Shown here piece after piece: positions 22,914-33,152 of a stretch of 64,000 bases of DNA (the first letter of the stretch is position 1; every line of letters begins with the position of its first letter). Position numbers and translations under genes: made by a program. The stretch is from positions 2,480,001 to 2,544,000 of the forward strand of contig NC_069095.1 in assembly GCF_947172395.1 (NCBI RefSeq), in the 5' to 3' direction. This stretch comes from Bicyclus anynana (Eukaryota > Arthropoda > Insecta > Lepidoptera > Nymphalidae). Under the pieces are notes generated by a model, which ran no database searches, was not told where the DNA came from, and saw only the letters and a program-made list of their open reading frames with translations.

Positions 22914-24301
22914 TGTCATCATCATCATCAGCCATCATGTATCCACTGCTGGACATAGGCCTCTTTTAAGTAGCGCCAGCCGGCTCTATCTTTGGCTTTT
23001 TGCATCCAATCGATGCCTGCCACCTTCCGGAGGTCGTCGCTCCACCTAGTGGGGGGACGCCCCACACTTCGCTTACCGAGACGCGGTCTCCACTCAAGGA
23101 CCTTACGACTCCAACGACCATCGGTCGTCCGAGAGACATGACCAGCCCACTGCCACTTCAATGTACTAGCCCTTAGAGCTATGTCGGTAACTTTCGTTCT
23201 TTGTCGAATCACTTCGTTCCGGATTTTATCCCTCAAAGAGATTCCAAGCATAGCTCTCTCCATAGCACGCTGAGCGACTTGGAGTTTGTGGACTAGTCTC
23301 GCTGTCAATGTCCATGTTTCGGCACCGTAAGTCATGACAGGCAGAACGCACTGCTCAAAGACTTTCGTCTTTAAACATTGTGGTATAGGCGACGAGAAGA
23401 CTCGGCGAAGTTTGCCAAATGCTGCCCACCCCAACTGTATTCTTCGATCGATCTCCTTTTCAAAGCTGTTTCTACCCAAATGCAAAATTTGCTCGAGGTA
23501 AGCATATTCAGAAACAACTTCGAGGGAAGATCCATCAACAGTAATAGGTCCCGGAGTGACTAGATCATTTAACATGACCTTGGTCTTGTCCAGGTTCATC
23601 CGGAGACCCACACGTTGGGAGGCAATATGTAGGTTATCCAGCATGTTTTGAAGTTCCTGCAGCGAACTTGCGATGATGACAATATCATCGGCAAAGCGAA
23701 GGTGTGAAATTTGCTCGCCAATTACGTTGATGCCATTTTCTTCCCAATCTAGCGTTTTAAAGACATCTTCCAATGCATTCGAAAACAGTTTTGGAGATAA
23801 TACATCCCCCTGTCTCACTCCACGATGTAATTGGATCGGTCTTGTAGACGCACCTTGTACTTGAACTGACATAAACGCAGCGCTGTAAAGGCATTTTAGC
23901 ACTTCAATGTATCGCCAATCAACTTGGGATCTCTGCAGGGACTCCATAACAGCCCAGGTTTCAATGGTGTCAAAAGCTTTCTCATAGTCTACGAATGCTA
24001 AACACAGAGGCTGATTATACTCGAGAGACTTTTGTACAACCTGCCTCAATGTGTGCATATGATCTATGGTGCTGTAGCCACTCCGAAACCCGGCCTGCTC
24101 TGGTGGCTGGAAATCGTCGAGTATTCGAGATAGGCGGTTCGTGATGACCCTAGAAAACAACTTATAGATGTGGCTTAAGAGCGAAATGGGGCGGTAGTTT
24201 TTTAGAAGTGTTTTATCACCCTTTTTAAAAAATAGAACTACTATGCTCTTGTTCCATGCAATACATACATAGTTTTCAAAAAGGATTGTAGAGTCCGTGA
24301 T
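22914..24301 (-). mobile_element. RTE-clade LINE, 5'-truncated
   Basis: The element runs on the minus strand from a SINE-A insertion at its 5' side to a 3' (ATG)n tail at 22914-22927. It holds one long open frame and a very short 3' end, typical of RTE elements. The N-terminal endonuclease is missing. At least seven shorter fragments of related elements lie elsewhere in the window (4338, 10117, 34521, 41969, 54648, 57222, 62853), so RTE is the most repeated LINE here. Confidence 0.9.
22928..24301 (-). CDS. RTE reverse transcriptase, partial open frame (457 codons)
   Basis: This is the only long uninterrupted coding frame in the window. It encodes the reverse transcriptase and C-terminal part of a non-LTR retrotransposon ORF, which copies element RNA at a nicked target. 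In order: LFFKKGD and NYRPISLLSHIYK near the start (residues ~25-45), FQPPEQAGFRSGYST (~64-78), motif A CLAFVDYEKAFD (~100-111), motif B GVRQGDVLSPKLF (~122-134), motif C FADD (~203-206) with both catalytic aspartates, then a C-terminal GRPPTRW region and a terminal AYVQQW. An internal TTG or the ATC-containing open start is not a true start; the frame is simply cut by the SINE-A insertion at 24306 and the endonuclease domain is absent. No frameshift or stop is seen in what remains, so this copy is fairly young. Confidence 0.92.
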   Translation of the reverse strand: MTDSTILFENYVCIAWNKSIVVLFFKKGDKTLLKNYRPISLLSHIYKLFSRVITNRLSRILDDFQPPEQAGFRSGYSTIDHMHTLRQVVQKSLEYNQPLCLAFVDYEKAFDTIETWAVMESLQRSQVDWRYIEVLKCLYSAAFMSVQVQGASTRPIQLHRGVRQGDVLSPKLFSNALEDVFKTLDWEENGINVIGEQISHLRFADDIVIIASSLQELQNMLDNLHIASQRVGLRMNLDKTKVMLNDLVTPGPITVDGSSLEVVSEYAYLEQILHLGRNSFEKEIDRRIQLGWAAFGKLRRVFSSPIPQCLKTKVFEQCVLPVMTYGAETWTLTARLVHKLQVAQRAMERAMLGISLRDKIRNEVIRQRTKVTDIALRASTLKWQWAGHVSRTTDGRWSRKVLEWRPRLGKRSVGRPPTRWSDDLRKVAGIDWMQKAKDRAGWRYLKEAYVQQWIHDG

Positions 24302-24305
24302 TTAC

Positions 24306-24644
24306 TTTTTTTTTTTTTTTTTTTTATTCTTTACAAGTTAGCCCTTGACTACAATCTCACCTGATGGTAAGTGATGATGCAGTCTAAGATGGAAGCGGGC
24401 TAACTTGTCAAGGAGGAGGATGAAAATCCACACCTCTTTCGGTTTCTACACGGCATCGTACCGGAACGCTAAATCGCTTGGCGGTACGTCTTTGCCGGTA
24501 GGGTGGTAACTAGCCACGGCTGAAGCCTCCCACCAGCCAGACCTGGACAAGTTAAGAAAATCTCAATCTGCCCAGCCGGGAATCGAACCCAGGACCTCCG
24601 TCTTGTAAATCCACCGCGTATACCACTGCGCCACGGAGGCCGTC
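24306..24644 (-). mobile_element. SINE-A, full length, abutting the RTE 5' side
   Basis: A long T run (24306-24325), the complete body and the head (CACTGCGCCACGGAGGCC on the plus strand) are present. TTTAC occurs on both sides (24301-24305 and 24648-24652), a possible short target duplication. I could not recognise RTE sequence beyond it, so it may mark the original RTE truncation point or a nested insertion. Confidence 0.9.
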
Positions 24645-25007
24645 ACTTTACTTGTAGGTAAGAGGTTTTCTGTTAATTCAATATTGGAAAAGAAAATTTG
24701 TTTCACTTTTTGTAAGCAAATAGTTAAACAATTAGGCTAAAATACCATGTTGGGGTCCATTCTAGGATATAAAGAGTTCAACTGCAAACATACGTACTTA
24801 TCTACGAATATATCACATTGACATCATGTAGAAAACGTCACTTAAAACTGACAATTTTGCTTTGGCAGTTTAAGAATTATTGGTAAAGAAAATGCCACTA
24901 CTTGAATTGAGTGCCAAAAAGTTGTGTTTGGTTTTCATTGAGAGGGGACGTTTTTCAGTCGCTGATTGTGCATCCACTTTTTAATAGGAGATCGATGGTA
25001 TATCACC

Positions 25008-25142
25008 TACTAATAATATAAAGAGGTAAAATTTGTGAGATTTGTAGGGATCTCTAGATCTACTAAACCGATTTTAAAAATAATTTTACCCCCGTATTCC
25101 CACGGGAACAAAAACTACGTGGGTGAAACTGTGGGCTGCTAT
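25008..25142 (+). mobile_element. Helitron-type remnant
   Basis: CTAATAATATAAAGAGG at the 5' side, CTAAACCGATTTTAAAA and CCCGTATTCCCACGGGAAC with GGGTGAAACTGTGGG near the 3' side combine Hel-2- and Hel-3-like phrases. The CTAG terminus is lost. Confidence 0.5.
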
Positions 25143-25724
25143 AGAGCTATAAACTGAACAGAGCACCATTAACACACTTTTTGAAGCAACATAGCATACT
25201 ATCTTATTTGACGCCAAAAATTAAAAAAAAAATGCTATAGCCATAGTTTTCATTAGATAAAATTACCCTACCTTTTGGCTTCGCCGTAGTCGGGTAAAAA
25301 ATTAAGCATGTCCTTAAAGCATCATCTATATTTTTCTTTCTTATCCATATACGCTACTAGAAGTGAGCACGACAATAGTCTAAACAGGCAGGGATCGAAT
25401 CTAGAACATCGCTACCTTGTATCCATAACCTTAACTACCTTATTGACGCATTAGACCATTGAGTCAATTGCGTATTACATCAAGTGATTAAACAATAATT
25501 GCCTGCATTATGCAGTACATTACCAGATAGACTAGCCCGACTAAACTACTGGTTGAAACGCACGTAGAAGCTAATCCGGGATTACCCGTGAACTGCACTA
25601 AACAACACCGTGTCCCGCCGCAATGTCTGAATCCGTGCCTTTGAAGCCTATGACAGGATCATGAGCATTAACATACAACTATATTAAGGTGCTACTAGTA
25701 TTTGTATCTCGATTGGTAACAATT

Positions 25725-25875
25725 AACCGCCTCGTAGTTCCAGTGGTTAGCGTATGTGCGTAAATTTTCAGTAAAAATTCCCAGCCTGTTGGGAAGTTCG
25801 TGGTGTTACACCTCTTTGCCTCAGCGAGCTTGTTAAGTCCCGGCATATCATTAATATCTTCTGATAGTGGTGGTT
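25725..25875 (+). mobile_element. SINE-C, partial
   Basis: AGTTCCAGTGGTTAGCG is the head; CAGTAAAAATTCCCAGCC, GTGTTACACCTCTTTGCC and TCTGATAGTGGTGG follow. The B-box section is deleted. Confidence 0.5.
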
Positions 25876-25987
25876 ATAGAGTTTACCATTATCAGAGGGA
25901 ATTTAGATATTTCGAGCCAGCGCTCTGCATCAATTCAGCTTGACGGGCTTAGTGAGATTTATAAGTATAATCTCTGTAATTCTTACT

Positions 25988-26113
25988 CATCATCGTCATC
26001 AACATCCCATTATCGGCTCACTGTAGAGCACGAGTCTCCTCTCAGAATGAGAAGGGTTAGGCTAATAGGCTAACCCAATGCGGATGGGCCGACTTCACAC
26101 ACGTAGAGAATTT
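25988..26113 (-). mobile_element. SINE-B tail fragment
   Basis: CATCGTCATCAACATCCC to GCCGACTTCACACACGTAG on the plus strand is the tail half of SINE-B, with the stretch that includes CCACCACGCTGG deleted. Confidence 0.7.
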
Positions 26114-26124
26114 ATATTATCTAA

Positions 26125-26190
26125 CTAGCTGACGCCGCGCGGTTTCGCCGCGTGGTTCCCGTTCCCGTAGGAAGACGGGGATAATATATG
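26125..26190 (-). mobile_element. Hel-2, 3' end only
   Basis: CTAGCTGACGCCGCGCGG to GACGGGGATAATATATGG, the GC-rich terminal third of Hel-2. Different sequence (GTCAGCATCAAC) follows directly. Confidence 0.7.
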
Positions 26191-26310
26191 GGTCAGCATC
26201 AACATCAAACGCCAGCTCTCTCTGCTGCTCCGCTGCCTCCTTTAAGCTTATGACGGTCTCACAAAAGGAGGCAATGTGAAACTATTACTGTTTCGCTGTC
26301 GAGCGTGTAG

Positions 26311-26429
26311 TTGAAGGCGGTGCCAATCCAGTGACATGTTTTAATTAAAGCCGTTTCTGAGAGAACCACAGAAATTTTGTAATTTATACGGCTTGAATTA
26401 AAACATCACTTGCTTGGCACCGCCTTCAA
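26311..26429. mobile_element. 119-bp foldback MITE
   Basis: Arms of about 42-44 bp (TTGAAGGCGGTGCCA at the left, TGGCACCGCCTTCAA at the right, continuing through ATGTTTTAATT and AGCCGT) enclose ~33 bp. No certain target duplication. A GC-containing foldback in AT-rich DNA, with no coding capacity. Confidence 0.6.
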
Positions 26430-27002
26430 ACTGATCAGAAGGTAGCACTGGTAAGATGTTTTTTTTTGCTTTTTAGTTTAGGTTAATTTTTGAGTTGGAA
26501 GTCGGTTGAATTTTTTTATTAAATTTTTTATTAACGTAGGGAAATCCTAATGGATACCTTACCCACAGGGAGGCAACAAGGTTATGTCGGACTTCAACCC
26601 ACTAAAACCCCACGGTGTTCCGACTTGCCGCCTGTTGACTAAGCCACGGGAACATTTCATAAACTATCGCAACCCAGCCAGAACTGTTACCAAGCTCTAA
26701 CCTAATTTAGATAATACAATTTCTTAATTGAGCGAAACTTGGAATCGAACCTATGCCCTCCTAAAGTCCTAAAGAGGTCATCAGAACGCAAAAGCATTTG
26801 CTAATTGCTTACATGGCACAAGATGAACATGAAATCGCACAAATTGTAGTTCCACTTGGCTACATGTCGTGTATAGCTAATCCTGGATTACGTATGACCC
26901 GCGTCTGTATGCAGTATTCGTGTCATAGAAATCTAACGGCCAGTTATGTATGTCGGTCATATTAATATTCTAATATTTGAATTATAATAGCGGCATAATG
27001 CG

Positions 27003-27185
27003 ATGGCCGTTTTGAAGTGTGTTTTTTATATTAGCCACTTATATATACTTTTATATTTAACAAAGGTATTTCCAGTAGTCATGGATCTAGGGTACCCTAA
27101 TGATTTCTGTTTTGTTTCCAGCCTAATTACCGGGAATACTATAGAGGATTTTTTTGATGATATGTTTTGGCACCATATGCCCTAA
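27003..27185 (+). CDS. unrecognised 60-codon ORF, possible small secreted peptide
   Basis: The frame starts ATGGCCGTTTTG, encodes a hydrophobic N-terminus (MAVLKCVFYISHLYILLYL) that could be a signal or anchor segment, and ends in TAA. AATAAA lies 33 bases after the stop (27218-27223). A GTATTT donor-like site at 27066 and a strong acceptor TTCTGTTTTGTTTCCAG ending at 27121 would define a 56-base intron; splicing would change the C-terminus. In AT-rich DNA a frame this long can occur by chance. No family recognised. Confidence 0.25.
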   Translation: MAVLKCVFYISHLYILLYLTKVFPVVMDLGYPNDFCFVSSLITGNTIEDFFDDMFWHHMP

Positions 27186-27309
27186 ACACAGCACAAAATC
27201 TAAACTATGGTTTTACAAATAAATGCTATGTAAAATACATTTTACAACTTATTAACGTTGCTATATGAACAGTTCTCCAAAAGCCATATTTCATTTTAAT
27301 ATATTAACC

Positions 27310-27683
27310 CTAGCGGACGCCCGCGACTTCATCCGCGTGGAATTTAGTTTTTCACAAATCCCTCGGGAACCATGGTTTTTTCTGGGATAAAAAGTAGCCT
27401 ATGTGTTAATCCATGCTATAATATATCTCAATACTTTCAGCTAATTCGGTTCAGTAGTCGAGGCGTGAAAGAGTAACAAACATACATATCATCAATATCA
27501 TCAGTTTTCGCAAATCTCGGAAAACCATGGTTTTTTTTCGGGATAAAAAGTAGCCTGTGTTAATCCAGAGTAAAATCTATTTCCATTCCAAATTTCAGCC
27601 AAATCGCTTCAGTAGTAGCGGCGTTAAAGAGTAATTAACATCCAAACATCCATACAAACTTTCGCGTTTATAATATTAGTAGA
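27310..27683 (-). mobile_element. Hel-1 (Lep1-like), internally duplicated
   Basis: CTAGCGGACGCCCGCGAC marks the 3' end and TATAATATTAGTAGA the 5' end. The middle is duplicated: AACCATGGTTTTTT, GGGATAAAAAGTAGCCT and a TTCAGCxAATCG-type segment each occur twice (about 27368-27450 and 27523-27615). The result is a partial tandem dimer within one pair of ends. Confidence 0.75.
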
Positions 27684-27711
27684 ACAGTTTATAATGCTTA
27701 AGGCCATCATG

Positions 27712-28018
27712 AGCCGTGATAGCCCAGTGGATATGACTTCTGCCTCCAATTCTGGAAGGTGTGGGTTCGAATCCGGTCCGGGGCATGCACCTCCAACTTT
27801 TCAGCAGTATGCATTTAAGAAATTAAATATTACGTGTCTCTAACGGTGAAGGAAAAACATCGTAAGGAAACCTGCATACCAGAGAATTTTCCTTATTCTC
27901 TGCGTTTGTGAAGTCTACCAATCCGCATTGGGCCAGCGTGGTGGACTATTGGCCTAATCCCTCTCATTCTGAGAGGAAACTCGAGCTCAGTAGTAAGCCG
28001 AATGGGTTGATAATGATG
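27712..28018 (+). mobile_element. SINE-B, full length, 12-bp target duplication
   Basis: AAGGCCATCATG flanks the element at 27700-27711 and 28019-28030. Head GCCGTGATAGCCCAGTGG, B-box GGTTCGAATCCGG, body and tail GGGTTGATAATG are intact. The target is itself part of a minus-strand SINE-C, giving a dated nesting. Confidence 0.9.
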
Positions 28019-28296
28019 AAGGCCATCATGCTGCTCCAATGCGAATTGTCGAACTTATGATAATAGTGTTAAACTTTGTAACAATCACTATTAAATGTTA
28101 ACGATAATTACCGCAATTGATGACATAATGCGCTCAAAGCAAAGTGCTGTAACACCATCGACTTCTTAACTGAGATTTTGAGTGAAAATTTCTCAAAAAA
28201 AAAAAGAAAACTCAGTATTTCTCTCGACCCAGAACCCTAACCCAAAACCTCGAAATCCGAACCCACCCAACCACTAAACCAACGTGGTAGATGGTA
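28019..28296 (-). mobile_element. SINE-C, interrupted by a SINE-B
   Basis: Minus-strand SINE-C from its tail region (CTGCTCCAATGCG on the plus strand) to its head (CAACCACTAAACCAACG). A few tail bases (GCTTAAGGCCATCATG) lie on the other side of the SINE-B insertion, before 27712. Confidence 0.6.
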
Positions 28297-28607
28297 GTAA
28301 AGTAGCAAATATATTTAGATTTAATAACAAGGTCAAGATTTACCGTAACCCGGGTCACTGGTACCGAATTTTGAACTATTGCCAAGTTTTATACATTTTT
28401 TACAGTTTAAGCGGAAAGGTAGGTATGTGGAAAGCTCTTCGCTGCAACTAGGGAAATGCGGTTTTGAATATTGCAATTTTCGAATTTATAGATAACAACT
28501 CAGTTTTCCTTGCTGAAAAACTTGCTACGGTAATTTATTTTTTCTAGAGATTTTCTGATGCCAGTTAGTACTAAATTTTTTTTTCATCCATGTAACTTTA
28601 ATAACTA

Positions 28608-28650
28608 TCTTACTAATATTATAAACGTTTAAGTTTGTATGGATATTTAT
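28608..28650 (+). mobile_element. Hel-1, 5' end only
   Basis: TCTTACTAATATTATAAACG and AAGTTTGTATGGATATTTAT match the 5' end of Hel-1. Unrelated AT-rich DNA follows up to 29338 with no recognised feature. Confidence 0.55.
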
Positions 28651-29338
28651 TTTATTAATGACACTCATATAACTAACTTAAACTTAAATATAATTAAATG
28701 GATAACTTAAATAGGCTAAACTAATTATAAAAATAAAATATTAGGAAATATCATTATAACTACAACTACAAAATTAAAATAAATTAAAAATAAAACTAAT
28801 ACCTAAAAATACTTATCAAAATTTGCCGCCCTTGGTAGGGTGAGATTGTAAGGATGTATTTTTTTTTATTTTTTCTTGTACTTTGATTTTAAAAATAGAA
28901 TTAAAAAAAAATCAAAATCGATCTAAAATTTATGAAAATATCGTTGAACATAATACATAAAAATAAACATACATACAGCCGGACGTAGAACCTCTTCCTT
29001 TTTGGAAGTTAGTTCAATACCTTTCCTAAAATCTTGTAATTATAACGACTTACTATACATATTACTACATACGCTACACATTACTACGTGGTAAGTATAC
29101 TAATTAGCTATTAAACTGCAGTTGGATGGCACAAACACCTAATCTAGGATTAAGTGACCGGTACTGTGCAATCTCTAAATCCTCCCCTACGTCTAGGTCA
29201 TTAGTATGTCTGAAGCCTGTCAGAGAATCAAGGTGGGGTGATTTGAGACGTAATCACTGGCCTTTGACTGTTGCTTTAACACTACTCTCTACTTCGTTAG
29301 TTAGTAGTATGATATAGTTAGTTAGTAGTATGAAACCA

Positions 29339-29397
29339 TTCTTAGAGGCGACTCAAGCTTAGCAGTGAGCCGAATATGGGTTGATAATGATGATGAT
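29339..29397 (+). mobile_element. SINE-B tail fragment
   Basis: GAGGCGACTCAAGCTTAGC, CAGTGAGCCGAATATGGG and TTGATAATGATGATGAT, the extreme tail of SINE-B with its repeat intact. Confidence 0.7.
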
Positions 29398-29406
29398 ACC
29401 ATTTTA

Positions 29407-29608
29407 ACGGCCCACTACAGGGCTAGGTACAGATTTAGAGCTCATGCCCACCACGCTGATCCAGTGCGGGCTTAGAGTGATAGTGATCACTATCAGATGT
29501 TAATGATAATAACCGGAACCGACGGCTTAACGTGCTCTCCAAGGCACGGGGGTGTAACACAACCATCTTCTCTTTCTTTCATAGAAGAAAGACAAAACTC
29601 AGCATTTT
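29407..29608 (-). mobile_element. SINE-C, tail and body
   Basis: CGGCCCACTACAGGGCTAG, CCACCACGCTGATCCAG, AACGTGCTCTCCAAGGC and ACAAAACTCAGCATTT on the plus strand are the reverse of SINE-C. The head is missing. Confidence 0.6.
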
Positions 29609-29850
29609 ATACACAGGGTGTCCTGTAAATATTACGACACACTTTACAAGGTGATAGCTGACATCAAGGCCTACTTAACGCAATATACGTTAGCCGAAAT
29701 TTTACGGTTTTTAAGTTAATATATATTGATTTTTGTACAAAATACAAAAACAGAATTTGTTCCTGTCACTTGAATAACAAAATAATTTACATTGAATCAT
29801 AAGATAAACAGTTCAAATGCAAGCATCGACATGGAAAGTGTAATTCATAA

Positions 29851-30007
29851 CCTCAATAGCTCAACGGTAAGAGTGGTCGGACTCATCACCGAGGGGTGGT
29901 GGTTCGATTCCCGCCCCCTTGGTCTATTATCGTACCCACTCCTAGCACAGTCTTTCCCGACTATTTGGAGGGGAATGGGAATATTGGTCATATTATAAAA
30001 ATATATG
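29851..30007 (+). mobile_element. SINE-D, reference copy
   Basis: A tRNA-like head (CAATAGCTCAACGGTAAGAG as A-box, GGTTCGATTCCCGCC as B-box, with GGACTCATCACCGAG between) is followed by CCCACTCCTAGCACAG and GGGAATATTGGTCATATT. It could fold like a tRNA, but the unrelated 3' body and two further copies (32096, 57060) show it is a SINE, not a tRNA gene. Confidence 0.6.
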
Positions 30008-30014
30008 GCAAATA

Positions 30015-30150
30015 TCTATACTAATACTATAAAGCTGAAGAGTTTGTTTGATTGAACGCGCTAATCTCAGGAAATACTTGTCCGATTTGAAAAATTCTTT
30101 TAGTGCTTGATAGCCCATTTATCGAGGAAGCCTATATATTATATTTTCAA
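30015..30150 (+). mobile_element. Hel-2, 5' two-thirds
   Basis: Starts TCTATACTAATACTATAAAG and runs to GATAGCCCATTTATCGAGG. The GC-rich end is missing. Confidence 0.75.
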
Positions 30151-30903
30151 AACATTTAGGGATCCTTCCTGAAACTCCAATAACCAACCCAAGGTGTACA
30201 AAAGTTTTGTTTACATGGCGTGCGCTGAAAAAACTACTGTTAAAATAAAATAATGTACTACAACTTTGCAGAATACATCATTGTCTACAAAAAATGTTGT
30301 GACGGCAATTATATCTATCTTCTATATTTTAGCAGGTATAGTATTTTTTGCACTTTAATAAATTAATTAAATCATATCCTAAGATTTACGTTATTATTTA
30401 CACAACTAAACTTAAATCCTTATCAAAATGAATTACTTAATAATCAAGAGGATATTATAGAGATAAGATTTGCCTTTTATACAGTATGTAAATTAGTAGT
30501 ATAGTTTCTGAGATCCATAGAGTAATAATCCATAGTTCCCGCGGTATTTGTGAAAAACTGACTTTCACGCAGACAAAGTCGCGAGCATCCGATAGTATGA
30601 CATAAATAAGATGTTTAATTCATTCAACGTAATTCACAAGTCGGTCCCGTAATAAAGCAATCTACGATCACGTGTTGACATCTGAGCGATATGATCCCGA
30701 CAAACTGGCATCAGCATTGATACGATGCAAGTCGTTTTATAAGCAGTCATTATATGCAAAGTAGTCTTGATGATGTATTGATTTATTCCGACAGTAATAC
30801 CTGTTATACTGATTAGAGATAAGAAATGGATACTATTAAGTTAGAAATATTATATTATTTTCTCTCATTTATTTATTTGCCTTTTTTTTTTAATTTTTAA
30901 CAA
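30151..30903. other. no gene; one Helitron 3' scrap
   Basis: AT-rich. At 30526-30595 TCCCGCGGTATTTGTG, GCAGACAAAGTCGCGAGC and CATCCGATAG look like a diverged Hel-1 3' end. Nothing else recognised. Confidence 0.4.
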
Positions 30904-31352
30904 TCTATACTAATATTATAAAGAGAAACTTTGTTTGTATGTTTGTTTGTTTGTAATGAATAGGCTCAAAAACTACTAGACCGATTTTAAAAATTCTTTC
31001 ACCATTCGAAAGCTAAGTTATTCATAAGTAACATAGGCTAAATTTTATTTTGGAAAAAATAGGGTTCCGTAAGATATTTGGGGTTTTCGGACACAGGGTG
31101 TAATAAATCAACCAGAAAAGTTACTTATTTTGCGTACGCTGCCTAAACTATAAAAGATAGAACCATAAAATGATCTAATTAATTGATTGTTGATGTTATA
31201 AATATCTACAAAAAAGTCCTCGACACACTATACTTATCTATGTCGAGTGAGGCACAACAACCATTTTTTTATTTAAAAATATTGATTTTTTTTGGACATA
31301 AGTACATAGGGCTAGGGTAGGGCTAGGCTAGGGGTAGGGTAAGGGTAGTTGA
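30904..31352 (+). mobile_element. Hel-3, 3' end missing
   Basis: Starts TCTATACTAATATTATAAAG, contains AACTACTAGACCGATTTTAA, TAGGGTTCCGTAAGATATTTG and, at 31308-31348, a degenerate GGGTAG-type minisatellite. The GTCCGCTAR terminus seen at 50399 is absent. Confidence 0.55.
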
Positions 31353-31394
31353 ATGATTACATCGAGTTTCAGTTAATATAAAAATATAATACAA

Positions 31395-31662
31395 AAAAAA
31401 CGCTATTAAAAATTAAAAAAAAAAACCCTCCCGCTGCGAGACATTTGAGTGCCCAAGCAACCGGTGGTCAGGGCTCCAGAGTGAGGAACCTCCTTACAAT
31501 ACGCGCCGTCTCAAGAATCACTGCCTTCTGTATCCGACTCTTGATCTAACAGTTAAGTCAAAGCTTTTTAAGATGTTGGTCGAAGCTTTTCGCTGTAAGA
31601 CCATTGACTGAAACAACCATCGGAACAATAACAGTTGACTCAACATTCCACAAGGCGGTATT
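31395..31662 (-). pseudogene. R4/Dong-like LINE, C-terminal remnant
   Basis: Reading the minus strand with stops, the product contains LWNVESTVIVP, SVNGLTAKSFDQHLKK and KAVILETARIVRRFL. This resembles the C-terminus of R4/Dong-type LINEs that follows their restriction-like endonuclease. Two in-frame stops occur (after HLKKL and after LNC). A related copy lies at 62385 and a third at the window end. Confidence 0.5.
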
Positions 31663-31929
31663 CCACTGTTTTGAAATATATATTAAACTCGATAATTAAG
31701 TCTGGTTTGGGAGAACTGAGAACAATTTTTTTGTATATTTACCAATTGATAATGTTTGTCTTCATACTGATTAGTCATTAGGTACGTCAAATGTTAACAA
31801 TGATGACCGTGGGAACGATTTAACTCAAACGCTACTTAATTTGAAAAGTTTTTTCAAATCAACCACGGAACTACCAGTTCCACAACCACGAGGAATTATT
31901 GCTATTTTTTTATTTTTTTTTTATTTAAG

Positions 31930-32070
31930 TAATTGTTGTTTAATTTAAGTAAGATAGCGATTAATCGTAGGTAAATAAGTTATTATTGTATGTATAATGT
32001 GGCTCCTATGAGGGTGGCATGTTCAATTATGAACAAATCCTCGTTAAATAAAGAAGAATTTAAAAAAAAA
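31930..32070 (+). mobile_element. poly-A retroelement 3' end
   Basis: ATTATGAACAAATCCTCG and TTAAATAAAGAAG precede an A run at 32061-32070. This looks like the 3' end of a LINE or a processed copy; no coding part is visible. Confidence 0.3.
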
Positions 32071-32095
32071 GAAAGAATATTTGCCTTATCTTTTA

Positions 32096-32236
32096 AATGT
32101 GACCAATATGGGGAATATTCATCAACTAGCCGGGAAAAACTGTGTTAGGAGTGGGTATCACAATAGTCCAACGGGGCGTGGATCCAACCACCACCCCTCG
32201 GTGATGAGTCCGATCGCTTTACCCTTGAGCGAATTG
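32096..32236 (-). mobile_element. SINE-D
   Basis: On the minus strand: head CTCAATTCGCTCAAGGGTAAAG, CGGACTCATCACCGAGG, and CCCACTCCTAACACAG in the body. Orientation is opposite to the copy at 29851. Confidence 0.6.
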
Positions 32237-32263
32237 AGGCTCTATATTATTATTATTTGTTAT

Positions 32264-32337
32264 TATCTAATCCCTCTCATTCTGTGAGGAGACTCGAGCT
32301 CAGCAGCGAGCCGAATATGGGTTGATAATGATAATGG
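32264..32337 (+). mobile_element. SINE-B tail fragment
   Basis: AATCCCTCTCATTCTG to GGGTTGATAATGATAATGG. Only the terminal 74 bases remain. Confidence 0.7.
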
Positions 32338-32900
32338 TTAGCAGAACAATCAAATGTCCCTTCTGATGGTTAGTGGAAAATCATCGCCTAGAACAATTGC
32401 AGGATTCAGACATGAAATAAACAGGTATATAATGTAATATATAAAGTTGGACTAGTCTGTCAATTTATCAACTAACTTTGAAACATACAGCTCTACAATG
32501 TGTATCGATGCGTATGTCATACAATATTGGTACAATTTTTCGCATTTGCTATTCACTGTAGAGGCGATATGTCACAAAGTAAGTATCCGCTGAAAGTTTG
32601 AAAGTTGCCGTCAGCGAGACACGCCACCAGTTTACATCGCATCCAACTTGCACAATTCAGCGAATGTTTGCACGGAACTGTTACACGTAACACGATACGC
32701 TGTAGCATTCCTTTCATATTTGCTTTCCGTGTTCAAAAGTATCTGTTAGCAGCGACTTGGGGGAATACAACAAAGGCGCTTGGGGATTAGCATAAAACTA
32801 CTAACCTGAACATGTATTCCTGGTACCCTACTGACATAAAAGTTAAAATGTTATTTATTTTCCAAGCTTTTGAATTTATTATAACATATTTTATACAATG

Positions 32901-33152
32901 GTTAGCGGATGCTCGCGACTACATCCGCCCTTAAACCTCCTTAATCCGGCTCTCTTGCAAAATCCGTTGTACTAATTATTATAAACTATATTCCTACCAA
33001 ATTTCAACTTTGTATGTTAATCCAGAAGAAAATCTATTTCCATTCCAAATTTCAGCCAATTCGTCTCAGTAGCCGCAGCGTAAAAGAGGAACAAACATAC
33101 TTACACACTTTCACACTTACACTAAACTTTCGCCTTTATAATATTAGTGTGA
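32901..33152 (-). mobile_element. Hel-1 variant
   Basis: GTTAGCGGATGCTCGCGAC replaces the usual CTAG terminus; TTTCGCCTTTATAATATTAG is the 5' end. The section with CTCCTTAATCCGGCTC also occurs in the variant at 55795. Confidence 0.6.

Noticed and set aside
29851..29925. Possible tRNA gene
   Set aside because: Good A- and B-boxes, but the anticodon stem-loop is irregular, no acceptor stem closes it, and the same head plus an unrelated body occurs at 32096 and 57060. It is a SINE head, as are all other tRNA-like segments.
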